From Rhodobacteraceae bacterium KLH11 (GTDB lineage: Bacteria; Pseudomonadota; Alphaproteobacteria; Rhodobacterales; Rhodobacteraceae): DNA of 64,000 nt. The stretch spans positions 2,150,051 to 2,214,050 of the forward strand of contig DS999531.1 of assembly GCA_000158135.1 (NCBI GenBank). Reading direction: 5' to 3'. Positions 17,366 to 27,308 of the stretch are shown one piece after another; the stretch's first letter is position 1, and each line of letters starts with the position of its first letter. Both the position numbers and the translations under genes were made by a program. The notes beneath the pieces are model-generated. The model ran no database searches, was not told the DNA's origin, and saw only the letters and a list, made by a program, of their open reading frames with translations.

Positions 17366-18760
17366 ATGATCCCGGTCAAAGGGTTTTCGGGGCACAAAGT
17401 TGCGGTTCTGGGGCTGGGGCGGTCGGGTCTGACCACGGCGCGGGCGTTGCGCGCAGGTGGGGCCGCGCCGGTGTGCTGGGATGACAATCCGGCTGCGCGC
17501 GAGGTGGCCGAGGCTGAGGGGTTCTCTTGCTTTGATCTGCGCCGCCATGGTGCATTTGATGAGATTGCCGCGCTGATCGTCTCGCCGGGTATCCCGCATC
17601 TCTATCCGGTGCCGAACCCGGTCGTTGCCGCTGCGCTGGAGGCGGGTGTTCCGGTTGACAATGATATCGGCCTGTTCTTTCGCTCCTTTGCGGGGCCGGA
17701 ATGGCACAATTATGATACTCCGCCCCGGGTGATCGCGGTGACTGGGTCGAATGGCAAATCGACCACCGCCGCCCTGATCCACCATATCCTGACCGAAGCC
17801 GGACGGAGCGCGCAGCTGGCAGGAAATATCGGGCGTGGCGTGCTGGATATCGATCCCGGCGGCGATGGCTCGGTGGTGGTGCTTGAGCTTTCCAGCTATC
17901 AGACCGAACTGGCCCGCGCGCTGACCCCGGATGTGGCGGTGTTCACCAACCTTTCGCCTGATCATCTGGACCGGCACGGTGGCATGGGCGGTTACTTCGC
18001 AGCCAAACGCCGCCTGTTTGCCGAAGGCGGGCCGGATCGTGCCGTGATCGGGATTGATGAAGCCGAGGGCGCGTTTCTTGCGGGTCAACTGGCCGAGGGG
18101 CCATCGGATGACCGGGTGATCCGCGTCTCGGTTGCGCGCAAGCTGACCGGGCCGGGATGGCAGGTCTTTGCCCGCAAGGGGTTCCTGTCAGAATACCGCA
18201 AGGGCCGTCAGGCAGGTGCCATTGATCTGCGCGACATCAGGGGCCTGCCCGGTGCGCATAACCACCAGAACGCCTGCGCGGCCTATGCGGCCTGCCGCGC
18301 GCTGGGTCTTGCCCCCCGCGTGATCGAAGACGCCTTGCATAATTTCCCGGGCTTGCCGCACCGCAGTCAGATCATCGCCGAGGCGGGTGGGGTGACCTAT
18401 GTGAACGATTCAAAAGCCACCAACGTGGATAGTGCCCTGAAAGCACTAAACGCGTTCGGGAAGATTCGCTGGATCTGCGGCGGGCTCGAGAAAGAAGGCG
18501 GGCTGGACGCCCTGAACGGCGCGCGTGATCATGTGGTCAAAGCCTATGTCATCGGGCGCGAGGCCGCTGGTTTTGCCATGCAGCTTGAGGCCGAGGCGCA
18601 GGTTTGCACCACCATGTCCGCCGCCGTCGAGCAGGCCATGGCTGATGCACAACCGGGCGAGGTGGTCCTGCTGGCACCTGCCGCGGCCAGTTTTGACCAA
18701 TATGACAACTTCGAGAAACGCGGCGATGACTTCGCGGCCGAGGTGAAAAAACGCCTCTGA
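17366..18760 (+). CDS. murD: UDP-MurNAc-L-alanine--D-glutamate ligase
   Basis: Second amino-acid ligase of the Mur pathway. 464 residues. Rossmann start [30 protein letters not shown] loop [44 protein letters not shown] and VNDSKATN. The open frame starts at 17348 (TTG) with an ATG at 17351, but the ATG at 17366 has AAGGTGG at good distance and gives the family N-terminus. A 148-base gap follows mraY. This is the last gene of the left dcw block; the next peptidoglycan gene, ftsW, is 3.2 kb away. Confidence 0.95.
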   Translation: MIPVKGFSGHKVAVLGLGRSGLTTARALRAGGAAPVCWDDNPAAREVAEAEGFSCFDLRRHGAFDEIAALIVSPGIPHLYPVPNPVVAAALEAGVPVDNDIGLFFRSFAGPEWHNYDTPPRVIAVTGSNGKSTTAALIHHILTEAGRSAQLAGNIGRGVLDIDPGGDGSVVVLELSSYQTELARALTPDVAVFTNLSPDHLDRHGGMGGYFAAKRRLFAEGGPDRAVIGIDEAEGAFLAGQLAEGPSDDRVIRVSVARKLTGPGWQVFARKGFLSEYRKGRQAGAIDLRDIRGLPGAHNHQNACAAYAACRALGLAPRVIEDALHNFPGLPHRSQIIAEAGGVTYVNDSKATNVDSALKALNAFGKIRWICGGLEKEGGLDALNGARDHVVKAYVIGREAAGFAMQLEAEAQVCTTMSAAVEQAMADAQPGEVVLLAPAAASFDQYDNFEKRGDDFAAEVKKRL

Positions 18761-18866
18761 AAGTAATGCGTTTGCAATTGTTTGCCGGTTCGGCGAAGCT
18801 GTGGGCTTATCTGCTTGACGCGCGATAAGCATTGGTTTTTGCCTTCAGGGAATTCAACACGAGGTC

Positions 18867-19247
18867 ATGAATATGCCAAATCGTAAACTTCTTCTGGTCG
18901 TTCCCGCTCTGCTGGCAGCAGCGGCCTGCACCAATACAGGGGCGAATTACCAGCCCGTGATCGATGGTCCCGTGGGCCCGAACTACAATTCCGATCTGGC
19001 GCAGTGTCAGCAACTGGCGGCATCCCAGGCCGGCGTTGATGGTTCAACCGCCGGGAATGCGGCGATTGGCGCTGCGGGGGCTGCCGCGGTCACTGGCATC
19101 GTTCAGGACAGCAGCGACAATCTGGGCCGCGCGGCCGTTGCCGGTGCTCTGGTTGGGGCGGGCGCGGATGTGATCAACAAAAACCAGAACAAGGAAGTCA
19201 TCGTGCGCAACTGTATGCGCGGGCGTGGTTATAACGTCGTAGGCTAA
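18867..19247 (+). CDS. Small glycine-zipper lipoprotein
   Basis: 126 residues. A lipoprotein signal (KLLLVVPALLAAAAC, Cys at residue 21) is followed by a short region with a conserved-looking Cys (AQCQQLA). A glycine-zipper stretch (GNAAIGAAGAAAVTGIV, then GALVGAGADVI) and a C-terminal NCMRGRGYNVVG follow, the layout of the small glycine-zipper / 17-kDa-antigen-like outer-membrane lipoproteins of Rhodobacterales. Function unknown. It lies between murD and a convergent flavoprotein gene; the two stop codons overlap (TAA at 19245-19247, minus-strand TAG at 19244-19246). Confidence 0.85.
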   Translation: MNMPNRKLLLVVPALLAAAACTNTGANYQPVIDGPVGPNYNSDLAQCQQLAASQAGVDGSTAGNAAIGAAGAAAVTGIVQDSSDNLGRAAVAGALVGAGADVINKNQNKEVIVRNCMRGRGYNVVG

Positions 19248-20422
19248 CAGCTTGCGATGGCGCTTCCGGCGGCGTGGCCCGAGGACCACGCCCACTGGAA
19301 GTTATAGCCGCCCAGCCAGCCGGTCACATCCACCGCTTCGCCGATTGCATAGAGGCCGGGGACATCCCTGGCCTCCATCGTTTTTGACGACAGATCATCC
19401 GTATCGATCCCGCCCAGCGTCACCTCAGCCGTGCGATAGCCTTCCGTGCCAGAGGGGGTGAACCTCCAGTCAGACAATCTCGTCACCAGATCGGCGAGCG
19501 CCACGTCGGACTGATCCGCCAGATTGCCCTGCATCGGGATATGGTGTCTGAGGTGATCCACCAGCCGCCCGGGCAGATGCCGGGCCAGTTCGGTGGTCAG
19601 CGCCTTGCGCCCACCTGCCTGTCGCTGATCACGCAGCAGATCAAACAGCGGCAAGTCGGGGATCAGATTGACCCGGATCATCTCACCCTCGCGCCAATAC
19701 GAGGACAATTGCAGCACCGAGGGCCCGCTCAACCCGCGATGGGTGAACAGCAGGGCCTCGTCAAAGCTGATGCGGTCATTGGACAGGCGCGCGGGCACAG
19801 AGACACCCGACAAGTCCTTGAAACGCCCGTCCGGGAAGGTAAAGGGCACCAGCGCCGCCCGTGTCTTGACCACCTGCAACCCGAATTGGTGTGCAATGTC
19901 ATAGGCCAGCCCGGTCGCGCCCATCTTGGGGATCGATTTGCCGCCCGTCGCCAGAACCAGATTGCGGCAGGTCAGAGGGATGCGCTTACCCTCGCGTTCG
20001 ACCTCCAGGGCAAAGCCGCTCTCGGTCTTGCGCAGATCGCGCAAAGCGGTCTGTACCCAAAGCTCGGCCCCGGCGCGCGCCATCTCATCAAGCAGCATCC
20101 GGATGATCTGTTTCGAGGAGCCATCGCAGAACAGCTGCCCCAGTGTTTTCTCATGCCATGTGATGCCGTGGCGGTCGACCAGACCAACGAAATCCCACTG
20201 CGTATGCCGTGCCAGCGCGGATTTACAGAAATGCGGGTTCTGCGACAGGAAATTGCCCGGCTCTGCATACATATTCGTAAAGTTGCAGCGCCCGCCACCC
20301 GAGATGCGGATCTTCTCGCCCGGCGCCTTTGCGTGGTCAATCACCAGCACCTGCCCGCCACAATGCGCAGCGCACATCATACCGGCCGCCCCGGCACCAA
20401 GAATGATCGTATCGTAACTCAT
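19244..20422 (-). CDS. HI0933/YhiN-family FAD-dependent flavoprotein
   Basis: 392 residues from the ATG giving MSYDTIILGAGAAGMMCAA, a dinucleotide-binding fold for FAD. Family marks: GEKIRISGGGRCNFTN (residues ~36-52), the central VLATGGKSIPKMGATG, and the C-terminal YAIGEAVDVTGWLGGYNFQWAWSSG FAD-contact region. Members of this aminoacetone-oxidase-like / BaiN-like family lack a generally agreed substrate. The open frame extends 34 codons upstream, but that part is outside the conserved protein. It is the only minus-strand gene inside the dcw region. Confidence 0.92.
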   Translation of the reverse strand: MSYDTIILGAGAAGMMCAAHCGGQVLVIDHAKAPGEKIRISGGGRCNFTNMYAEPGNFLSQNPHFCKSALARHTQWDFVGLVDRHGITWHEKTLGQLFCDGSSKQIIRMLLDEMARAGAELWVQTALRDLRKTESGFALEVEREGKRIPLTCRNLVLATGGKSIPKMGATGLAYDIAHQFGLQVVKTRAALVPFTFPDGRFKDLSGVSVPARLSNDRISFDEALLFTHRGLSGPSVLQLSSYWREGEMIRVNLIPDLPLFDLLRDQRQAGGRKALTTELARHLPGRLVDHLRHHIPMQGNLADQSDVALADLVTRLSDWRFTPSGTEGYRTAEVTLGGIDTDDLSSKTMEARDVPGLYAIGEAVDVTGWLGGYNFQWAWSSGHAAGSAIASC

Positions 20423-20664
20423 GACCTGCCCTTGGCCTGTTCGCTGCCCGATGGCAAGAGGCGCAAACCGGGGAACATCGCCGCATTCGGGGCTCGTGCT
20501 GGCGTTCCGTGCCATAGCGGGCACCTGAGAGGAGGGGCGGATGGATCACAGAAGCTTGCTAATCTGACCACTTCACTTGACCCGTGGGCAGCTTGTCCTT
20601 AGGAAATTTTAAGTGCTTTTGCTCGATAAATCGCGTGTGCTAGTTTTGGTGGGGTTACCTTTCG

Positions 20665-21711
20665 ATGCCGACAACAGTCTTTGGTGCGTTTCGCAGCGAT
20701 TCCACGCTATCTGACGCCGGTGCTTCATCCAGTGTTGTCGGGTCTACCTTTCAGATTTCGGCCTATAGCCAGATTACCATCGAAGACGGCGCGAATGGCA
20801 CGATCTTCGATGGTGACAGCAATTCCAACGAAACAGCCAATGATCCGACCCAGACCTTCGATGATGAGATCATCTTTTGGGACTTCACTGTTTCGGTGAC
20901 CGATGGCACCAACACCTATCAGATCGGCCTGTTTGACTATGATATCAATGGTGACGGTAACTCGATCGGGGTCGACAGCGAAGACGGGTTCTTCCTCGCG
21001 TTCATTGGCGGGTCGGTTCCGCCGCTGAATACGACGCTTACGATCACCGCAATCATCGATAACGGTCCGAATATCGACGTGGACACCGTTGTGCCCTGTT
21101 TTGTGGCCGGAACGCAGATCGACACGCCGGACGGTCCGCGCACGATTGAGAGCCTCAGGGCAGGGGATGCGGTACTGACCCTCGATCACGGGCCGCAGGT
21201 CATTCGCTGGATCGGTTCACGCGATCTCGACAGTGTGGATCTGCAGGCAAAGCCCAAGCTTCGCGCGATCCGGATCGCCAAAGGGGCGCTGGGGGATGGG
21301 TTGCCGCTGCGTGACCTGCGTGTCTCACCGCAGCACCGGATGCTGGTGCGGTCGCCCATCGCGGTGCGCATGTTCGAGACGGATGAGGTTCTGGTTGCCG
21401 CACACAAGCTGCTGGGCCTGCCGGGCGTTTGTGTGGATGAGGGGGCGCCCTCTCTTACCTATTTCCACCTTCTGTTCGACCGGCACGAGGTGATCTATGC
21501 CGAGGGCGCGCCATCCGAAAGCCTTTATACCGGCCCGGAGGCCCTGAAAAGCGTCGGCAAAGACGCTCTGGCCGAGATACAGGCGCTGTTCCCCGAGATC
21601 ACATCAGAGGTCTACACACCACAGCTTGCACGTCTGACACCGGACCGGGGTGCGCAAGTCCGCTCGTTGATCCGGCGTCACGTTAAAAACGGCAAGCCAC
21701 TTCTGGCCTAG
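20665..21711 (+). CDS. Hint (hedgehog/intein-type) domain protein, probably secreted
   Basis: 348 residues. The N-terminal ~140 residues are acidic, rich in Ser/Thr/Asp/Asn, with an Asp-rich stretch (DYDINGDGNSIGVDSEDG) that could bind calcium. A Hint domain begins at Cys145 (PCFVAGTQIDTPDGPRTIES, LRAGDAVLTLDHG) and includes SPQHRMLVRSPIAVRM. The first-position Cys and the internal His fit an autoprocessing fold. Such proteins are multiplied in Rhodobacterales, often with type I secretion-like architecture; no classical signal peptide is visible. Function unknown. It lies upstream of ftsW in the same orientation but 297 bases away. Confidence 0.85.
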   Translation: MPTTVFGAFRSDSTLSDAGASSSVVGSTFQISAYSQITIEDGANGTIFDGDSNSNETANDPTQTFDDEIIFWDFTVSVTDGTNTYQIGLFDYDINGDGNSIGVDSEDGFFLAFIGGSVPPLNTTLTITAIIDNGPNIDVDTVVPCFVAGTQIDTPDGPRTIESLRAGDAVLTLDHGPQVIRWIGSRDLDSVDLQAKPKLRAIRIAKGALGDGLPLRDLRVSPQHRMLVRSPIAVRMFETDEVLVAAHKLLGLPGVCVDEGAPSLTYFHLLFDRHEVIYAEGAPSESLYTGPEALKSVGKDALAEIQALFPEITSEVYTPQLARLTPDRGAQVRSLIRRHVKNGKPLLA

Positions 21712-22008
21712 CCATCGAATGCGGTTGCCCGTGACCTGATCCTGTGACGGTGAGTGCCAGAAGGCGTATTCTGTAACAAATATATGCTCTTATGGGGTGA
21801 TATTGATATGTGTATCACATCGGCTTCCGGTGGCCTGAATGCTGCCCTTGGTTTTCGTTTTACGTGGGTGTTGTTAACAACCGGAACAGTTCCGCCCAGA
21901 AATCACTCCAATCCCGTCATTCCACTGGCCTGAACGCAAAAACCGCTGTAGACTTCGAACCAGATCCCGAAAACGGGACGTTGACGAGGCAGATAGTGGC
22001 GGTATCTC
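21712..22008. other. Intergenic region before ftsW
   Basis: About 300 bases of mixed composition that must contain the start signals for the second dcw block (ftsW-murG-murC), since it is cut off from murD by a minus-strand gene. I could not assign a promoter or a terminator with confidence. Confidence 0.4.
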
Positions 22009-23172
22009 ATGACTGAGATGGTGTATGGCGCGGTCCAGGACCAGCGCGGCGAACCGATTCTTCCAAAGTGGTGGCGGACGATTGATCGCTGGACAATGTC
22101 CTGCGTTCTGATCCTGTTTGTCATCGGGCTGCTGCTGGGGCTGGCCTCATCACCGCCTTTGGCGGGGCGCAACGGGTTCGATCCGTTCCACTATGTCGAG
22201 CGGCAGGCAGTGTTTGGCGGGTTGGCGCTGGTGGCGATGCTGCTGACCTCGATGATGTCGCCCACGCTGGTGCGGCGGCTGGCCGTGCTGGGCTTTCTGG
22301 CCTCTTTCGTGGCACTGGCCTTCCTGCCGATTTTTGGCACCGATTTCGGCAAAGGTGCAGTGCGCTGGTATTCACTGGGATTTGCATCGCTGCAGCCGTC
22401 AGAATTTCTTAAACCCGGCTTCGTGGTCGTGGCCGCATGGTTGCTGGCCGCCTCGCAGGAAATCAATGGCCCGCCGGGGCGGTTGTGGTCCTTTGCGCTG
22501 TGCATGTCCATCGTTGCGATGCTGGTGATGCAGCCCGATTTCGGGCAGGCCTGTCTGATCCTGTTTGGCTGGGGCGTGATGTATTTCGTGGCCGGAGCCC
22601 CGATGTTGCTGCTGCTCGGCATGGCGGGCGCGGTGGTTGTGGGCGGCATGTTTGCCTATTCCAATTCGGAACATTTTGCCCGCCGCATCGATGGCTTTCT
22701 GAACCAAGAGGTCGATCCGACCACCCAGCTGGGCTATGCCACCAATGCTATCCGTGAAGGCGGGCTGTTTGGCGTCGGCGTGGGTGAGGGGCAGGTGAAA
22801 TGGTCGCTGCCAGACGCACATACCGATTTCATAATCGCCGTCGCAGCCGAGGAATACGGGCTGATCCTCGTCCTCATCATTATCGCGCTTTATTCGTTGA
22901 TCGTTGTGCGCTCGCTTCTGCGGCTGATGCGGGAACGTGATATGTTCATCCGTCTCGCCGGAACCGGTCTGGCTTGTATGTTCGGCGTGCAGGCGATGAT
23001 CAACATGGGCGTCGCCGTGCGCCTGTTGCCCGCCAAGGGCATGACGTTGCCCTTTGTCAGCTATGGCGGCTCGTCGCTGATCGCGGGCGGCATTGCGGTT
23101 GGCATGTTGCTGGCCTTCACCCGCTCTCGCCCGCAAGGTGAGCTTGGTGACATTCTGCGTGGGCGAGGCTGA
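22009..23172 (+). CDS. ftsW: Divisome SEDS protein FtsW
   Basis: Septal peptidoglycan polymerase of the SEDS family, partner of FtsI. 387 residues, about ten membrane helices. Typical segments: [12 protein letters not shown] before the first helix, [68 protein letters not shown] and [19 protein letters not shown]. An alternative ATG three codons on (22018) exists. Its TGA shares a base with the murG ATG. Confidence 0.95.
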   Translation: MTEMVYGAVQDQRGEPILPKWWRTIDRWTMSCVLILFVIGLLLGLASSPPLAGRNGFDPFHYVERQAVFGGLALVAMLLTSMMSPTLVRRLAVLGFLASFVALAFLPIFGTDFGKGAVRWYSLGFASLQPSEFLKPGFVVVAAWLLAASQEINGPPGRLWSFALCMSIVAMLVMQPDFGQACLILFGWGVMYFVAGAPMLLLLGMAGAVVVGGMFAYSNSEHFARRIDGFLNQEVDPTTQLGYATNAIREGGLFGVGVGEGQVKWSLPDAHTDFIIAVAAEEYGLILVLIIIALYSLIVVRSLLRLMRERDMFIRLAGTGLACMFGVQAMINMGVAVRLLPAKGMTLPFVSYGGSSLIAGGIAVGMLLAFTRSRPQGELGDILRGRG

Positions 23173-24263
23173 TGCCGTACATTCTGATCGCGGCGGGCGG
23201 CACCGGGGGCCACATGTTCCCGGCGCAGGCTTTGGCTGAGGCGATGTTGCACAAGAACTGGCGCGTGCGCCTGTCCACCGACCCGCGCGGCGCGCGCTAT
23301 ACCGGCGCGTTTCCGGAAGCGGTGGAGGTTGCCCAGGCGTCCTCGGCCACGTTTGCCCGTGGCGGTCTGGCTGCGAAAGTGTTGGCGGGGCCGAAGATTG
23401 CAGCAGGCGTTACCGGTATGGCGGCGCAGATGATGCGCGACAAGCCGGATGTGGTGGTGGGCTTTGGCGGCTACCCGTCAATCCCGGCGCTGGGGGCTGC
23501 GACGCTGTTGAAAATCCCGCGCATGATCCATGAACAGAACGGGGTTCTGGGGCGGGTGAATCAGCTGTTTGCCACCCGCGTGGCTCAGGTCGCCTGCGGG
23601 GTCTGGCCCACTGATCTGCCCGATGGTGCAACCGGCATTCACACCGGCAACCCGGTGCGCACCGCAGTGTCGGAGCGTGCCGCAGCGCCGTTCATACCGC
23701 CTGGCGACTATCCGATGTCGGTTCTCGTGATGGGCGGCTCTCAGGGCGCACGCATCCTCAGCGATGTGGTGCCCGGCGCGATTGCGGCATTGCCCGAGAC
23801 GCTGCGCGATCACATCCGCGTTTCGCATCAGGCACGGGATGAGGATGGTGAGCGGGTCAAGACCTTCTACGCCGAACACGGCATTCGTGCAGATGTTCAG
23901 CCGTTCTTTGACGATGTGCCCCGCCGCATGTCTGATGCACAACTGGTGATCAGCCGGTCGGGTGCGTCCAGTGTTGCTGATATCTCGGTGATCGGTCGTC
24001 CCTCGATCCTGATCCCTTTTGCCGCTGCTGCAGGCGATCATCAGACCGCCAATGCGCGCGGGCTGGTTCAGGCGGGCGGGGCGATCATGATCCCCGAGAA
24101 CGCTCTTGACGTTTCATCGCTGACACAGCAAATGACCACGGTTTTGACAAACCCCCAAGCCGCACAGCAAATGGCCCATGCCGCGCTGTCCGTCGGAGCC
24201 CCGGACGCGACCGCGCGTCTGATGGCCCTCGTCGAGCAACTGGCGCAGAAGGAGACCTCATGA
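23172..24263 (+). CDS. murG: Lipid II synthase MurG (GlcNAc transferase)
   Basis: Adds GlcNAc from UDP-GlcNAc to lipid I on the cytoplasmic face. 363 residues; GT-B fold. First glycine loop [53 protein letters not shown], second-domain loop [26 protein letters not shown] and [15 protein letters not shown]. Tight overlaps with ftsW (TGATG) and murC (ATGA). Confidence 0.97.
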   Translation: MPYILIAAGGTGGHMFPAQALAEAMLHKNWRVRLSTDPRGARYTGAFPEAVEVAQASSATFARGGLAAKVLAGPKIAAGVTGMAAQMMRDKPDVVVGFGGYPSIPALGAATLLKIPRMIHEQNGVLGRVNQLFATRVAQVACGVWPTDLPDGATGIHTGNPVRTAVSERAAAPFIPPGDYPMSVLVMGGSQGARILSDVVPGAIAALPETLRDHIRVSHQARDEDGERVKTFYAEHGIRADVQPFFDDVPRRMSDAQLVISRSGASSVADISVIGRPSILIPFAAAAGDHQTANARGLVQAGGAIMIPENALDVSSLTQQMTTVLTNPQAAQQMAHAALSVGAPDATARLMALVEQLAQKETS

Positions 24264-25669
24264 ATCCAGCAACCAAACTGCCGCAGGACGTTGGGCCGAT
24301 CCACTTCGTGGGCATCGGCGGGATTGGCATGTCGGGCATCGCCGAAGTGCTTTTGAACCTTGGTTACCGGGTGCAGGGGTCTGACCTGAAAACCTCAAAA
24401 ATCACCGACCGTCTGGCCAGGTTGGGGGCCGAGATTTTCGAGGGCCAACGCGCCGGGAACCTGAAAAACGCTGCTGTTGTCGTGGTCTCGACCGCGATCA
24501 AACCGGGCAATCCGGAGCTGGACGAGGCCCGCGCGCAGGGCCTGCCCGTGGTGCGCCGCGCCGACATGCTGGCCGAGCTGATGCGCCTGCGGTCGAACAT
24601 CGCGATTGCCGGGACCCATGGCAAGACCACGACGACTACGATGATGGCCGAGTTGATGGTGGCCGGGGATTTCGACCCGACCGTGATCAACGGTGGCATC
24701 ATCCACGCCTATGGCTCGAACGCGCGGATGGGGCAGGGCGAATGGATGGTGGTCGAAGCGGATGAAAGCGACGGCTCGTTCAACCGCCTTCCCGCCACCA
24801 TTGCCATCGTCACAAATATCGATCCTGAACATATGGAACATTGGGGCGATTTCGACCAGCTGCGCGATGGTTTTCACGAGTTCGTCTCGAACCTGCCGTT
24901 CTATGGCCTGGCCGTCTGTTGCACCGACCATGCCGAGGTTCAGGCGCTGGTCGGGCGCATCACCGATCGCCGCGTGCGCACCTATGGTTTTAACGCGCAG
25001 GCCGATGTGCGGGCCGAAAACCTGACTTACAAGGGCGGCGTTGCCCATTTCGACATCCATCTGCAATACGAAGACAAGGTGATCGAAGGCTGCACCTTGC
25101 CGATGCCGGGCGATCACAACGTCTCGAACGCTCTGTCTGCTGTGGCAGTCGCGCGCCATCTGGGGATGAAGACGGCCCAGATCCGTGATGCGCTGGCCAA
25201 TTTCGGCGGCGTCAACCGCCGCTTCACCAAGGTCGGAGAGATCGACGGCGTCACCATCATCGACGATTACGGCCACCATCCGGTCGAGATTGCGGCCGTT
25301 CTCAAAGCCGCGCGTCAGGCCACCGAAGGCCGTGTTATCGCCGTGCACCAGCCACACCGCTATTCCCGCCTGTCCAGCCTGTTTGACGATTTCTGTACCT
25401 GCTTCAACGACGCCGATGTGGTTGCCATCGCCGAGGTGTTTGCCGCAGGCGAAGATCCGATCGAAGGTGCCAGCCGGGATGATCTGGTGCAGGGGTTGAT
25501 CCGCCACGGCCACCGTCATGCCCGCGCGATTCTGAGCGAGGATGACCTTGCCCGCCTTGTCCGTGAACAGGCCCGCGCGGGAGACATGGTTGTCTGCCTG
25601 GGGGCTGGTACGATCAGCGCCTGGGCAAACGGGTTGCCCGAACGTTTACAACAAAAGCAGGCTGTTTGA
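24260..25669 (+). CDS. murC: UDP-MurNAc--L-alanine ligase
   Basis: First amino-acid ligase of the pathway. 469 residues. [32 protein letters not shown] loop [38 protein letters not shown], the [13 protein letters not shown] segment, [15 protein letters not shown] and HQPHRYSR identify MurC. The -35 box of an internal promoter overlaps the stop codon. Confidence 0.97.
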   Translation: MNPATKLPQDVGPIHFVGIGGIGMSGIAEVLLNLGYRVQGSDLKTSKITDRLARLGAEIFEGQRAGNLKNAAVVVVSTAIKPGNPELDEARAQGLPVVRRADMLAELMRLRSNIAIAGTHGKTTTTTMMAELMVAGDFDPTVINGGIIHAYGSNARMGQGEWMVVEADESDGSFNRLPATIAIVTNIDPEHMEHWGDFDQLRDGFHEFVSNLPFYGLAVCCTDHAEVQALVGRITDRRVRTYGFNAQADVRAENLTYKGGVAHFDIHLQYEDKVIEGCTLPMPGDHNVSNALSAVAVARHLGMKTAQIRDALANFGGVNRRFTKVGEIDGVTIIDDYGHHPVEIAAVLKAARQATEGRVIAVHQPHRYSRLSSLFDDFCTCFNDADVVAIAEVFAAGEDPIEGASRDDLVQGLIRHGHRHARAILSEDDLARLVREQARAGDMVVCLGAGTISAWANGLPERLQQKQAV

Positions 25670-25693
25670 CGTTCAGAAGTTTTTGGATATACA
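25666..25693 (+). promoter_or_regulatory. Strong sigma-70-like promoter inside the dcw cluster
   Basis: TTGACG (25666-25671), 16-base spacer, TATACA (25688-25693): five of six consensus bases in each box. It overlaps the murC stop and would start RNA near 25700, some 45 bases before the first DUF2484 gene, giving murB, ddl, ftsQ and ftsA their own supply of transcript. Confidence 0.6.
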
Positions 25694-25707
25694 ACTTATA
25701 AGTGTAT
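25689..25707. promoter_or_regulatory. Palindrome at the transcription start of the internal dcw promoter
   Basis: ATAC-A-ACTTATAAGT-GTAT: a perfect 10-bp palindrome flanked by inverted ATAC/GTAT arms (one-base asymmetry). It overlaps the -10 box and the predicted start point, where a repressor would block initiation. Confidence 0.4.
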
Positions 25708-25746
25708 TTAGTGTTGACGAAGGCCATCCTGGCTGCAGAGGGACCC

Positions 25747-25995
25747 ATGTATTTTTCAATTGTCTTGTCGGCCCTCTGGGTGGTCAGCGCCACGATTGTA
25801 GCCATGCTGCCGATGCGCCTGCAGTTCCCGCCCGGGATCGTGTTGCTGATTTGCGCGCCGTTTCTGATTATTTGGCTGGGTTATGATTTCGGCTGGTTCT
25901 TCTCGGTGCTTGCTTTTGCGGGGTTCGCCTCAATGTTTCGCAACCCGATCCGCTATTATTGGCGCAAATGGACGGGCACGGAGGTATCGGAATGA
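25747..25995 (+). CDS. DUF2484 small membrane protein, first copy
   Basis: 82 residues, mostly hydrophobic with two or three membrane segments (YFSIVLSALWVVSATIVAML, IVLLICAPFLIIWLGYDFGW) and a basic C-terminus (NPIRYYWRKW). It matches the DUF2484 family found between murC and murB in Rhodobacterales. Function unknown; location suggests a link to the cell envelope. A GTG 15 codons upstream exists, but the ATG at 25747 gives the usual N-terminus. ATGA overlap with the second copy. Confidence 0.8.
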   Translation: MYFSIVLSALWVVSATIVAMLPMRLQFPPGIVLLICAPFLIIWLGYDFGWFFSVLAFAGFASMFRNPIRYYWRKWTGTEVSE

Positions 25996-26234
25996 GCTGG
26001 TCAATCGCACTTGCCGGACTTTGGGGCGTGACCGCAAATGTGCTGGCGATGATCCCCAGCAAAGACAATCACTGGACGCGTGCCTATGTTCTGATTGCCG
26101 TTGGCGTTCCTATTCTGGGTTATGTTACCTATGAAAATGGCCCCTGGATCGGATTGGTTGTTCTGGCAGCCGGGATGTCGGTGCTGCGCTGGCCGGTGAT
26201 CTATCTGGGCCGGTGGTTGCGGAAACGTATCTGA
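25992..26234 (+). CDS. DUF2484 small membrane protein, second copy
   Basis: 80 residues, paralogous to the preceding gene: SIALAGLWGVTANVLAMIPS aligns with SIVLSALWVVSATIVAMLPM, and LRWPVIYLGRWLRKR aligns with FRNPIRYYWRKW. Two to three membrane segments. The 4-base overlap implies coupled translation and perhaps a heteromer. Function unknown. Confidence 0.8.
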   Translation: MSWSIALAGLWGVTANVLAMIPSKDNHWTRAYVLIAVGVPILGYVTYENGPWIGLVVLAAGMSVLRWPVIYLGRWLRKRI

Positions 26235-26273
26235 CGCCTTGCCATGCTCCGGCAAATCCGCGATCTAGCGCCC

Positions 26274-27200
26274 ATGGCTTCAATTCCGACCTCCCGTGGC
26301 AGACTTACCGAAAACCGCCCGCTGAATGACCTCACCTGGCTGCGCGTCGGCGGCCCGGCGGATTATCTGTTCCAGCCCGCCGACACCGAAGACTTGCAAG
26401 CTTTCCTGCGCGATCTGCCCGCTGACACACCGGTGTTTCCAATGGGCGTCGGCTCGAACCTCATCGTCCGCGACGGAGGCTTGCGCGCTGTGGTGATCCG
26501 GCTCGGGCGCGGGTTCAACGGAATTGCCATCGACGGCAACACCGTCACCGCAGGGGCCGCCGCGCTGGATGCGCATGTGGCGCGCAAGGCGGCGGATGCA
26601 GGCGTTGACCTGACCTTCCTGCGCACCATCCCCGGCTCTGTCGGCGGGGCGGTGCGGATGAACGCGGGGTGTTACGGTAGTTACACGGCGGATGTGCTGC
26701 AAAAAGCCTCCATCGTTACGCGTCAGGGCGAGATCAAAGACCTGACGCCTGAGGACCTGAATTTCCGCTACCGCCAAACCGATCTGCCCGAGGGCGCAGT
26801 GCTGATCTCGGCCACGTTCGAAGGCCCCAAAGGCGACCCCGCCGAACTCCACGCCCGCATGGCGGCGCAGCTGAAAAAACGCGACGAAACCCAACCCACC
26901 AAAGACCGCAGCGCCGGATCGACCTTCCGCAATCCTGCCGGGTTCTCATCCACCGGCAAGGCCGATGATGTCCACGACCTCAAGGCGTGGAAAGTCATTG
27001 ACGATGCGGGCATGCGCGGCGCCACCAAAGGCGGCGCGCAGATGAGCCCCAAACATTCGAATTTCCTGATCAATACCGGTGACGCCACCGCTGCAGACCT
27101 CGAAGGTCTGGGCGAAGAGGTGCGAAAAAAGGTTTACGAAACAAGCGGCATCACGCTAGAGTGGGAAATCATGCGGGTCGGTGATCCGCTGATAGAATAA
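26274..27200 (+). CDS. murB: UDP-N-acetylenolpyruvoylglucosamine reductase
   Basis: FAD/NADPH enzyme that makes UDP-MurNAc. 308 residues from the chosen ATG ([17 protein letters not shown]), the usual length; another ATG at 26244 would add ten residues, and neither has a strong ribosome site. Motifs: [23 protein letters not shown] (flavin loop), [29 protein letters not shown] with the catalytic Ser, and [11 protein letters not shown]. It belongs to the short (type IIa-like) class lacking the large C-terminal insertion. Confidence 0.94.
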   Translation: MASIPTSRGRLTENRPLNDLTWLRVGGPADYLFQPADTEDLQAFLRDLPADTPVFPMGVGSNLIVRDGGLRAVVIRLGRGFNGIAIDGNTVTAGAAALDAHVARKAADAGVDLTFLRTIPGSVGGAVRMNAGCYGSYTADVLQKASIVTRQGEIKDLTPEDLNFRYRQTDLPEGAVLISATFEGPKGDPAELHARMAAQLKKRDETQPTKDRSAGSTFRNPAGFSSTGKADDVHDLKAWKVIDDAGMRGATKGGAQMSPKHSNFLINTGDATAADLEGLGEEVRKKVYETSGITLEWEIMRVGDPLIE

Positions 27201-27308
27201 AGCCCGGCCGTCAGACCACAATCAGGCAAATTCAGGCGACGGATCAAAGGCATAAACAAAGTACGGACCACCACATAAGGTCCGGGGACATTGAGGCGCA
27301 CATTGGGT

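Noticed and set aside
18867..19247. Treating the glycine-zipper lipoprotein as a division protein because of its location
   Set aside because: Its sequence matches small outer-membrane glycine-zipper lipoproteins; nothing in it suggests a Mur or Fts function.
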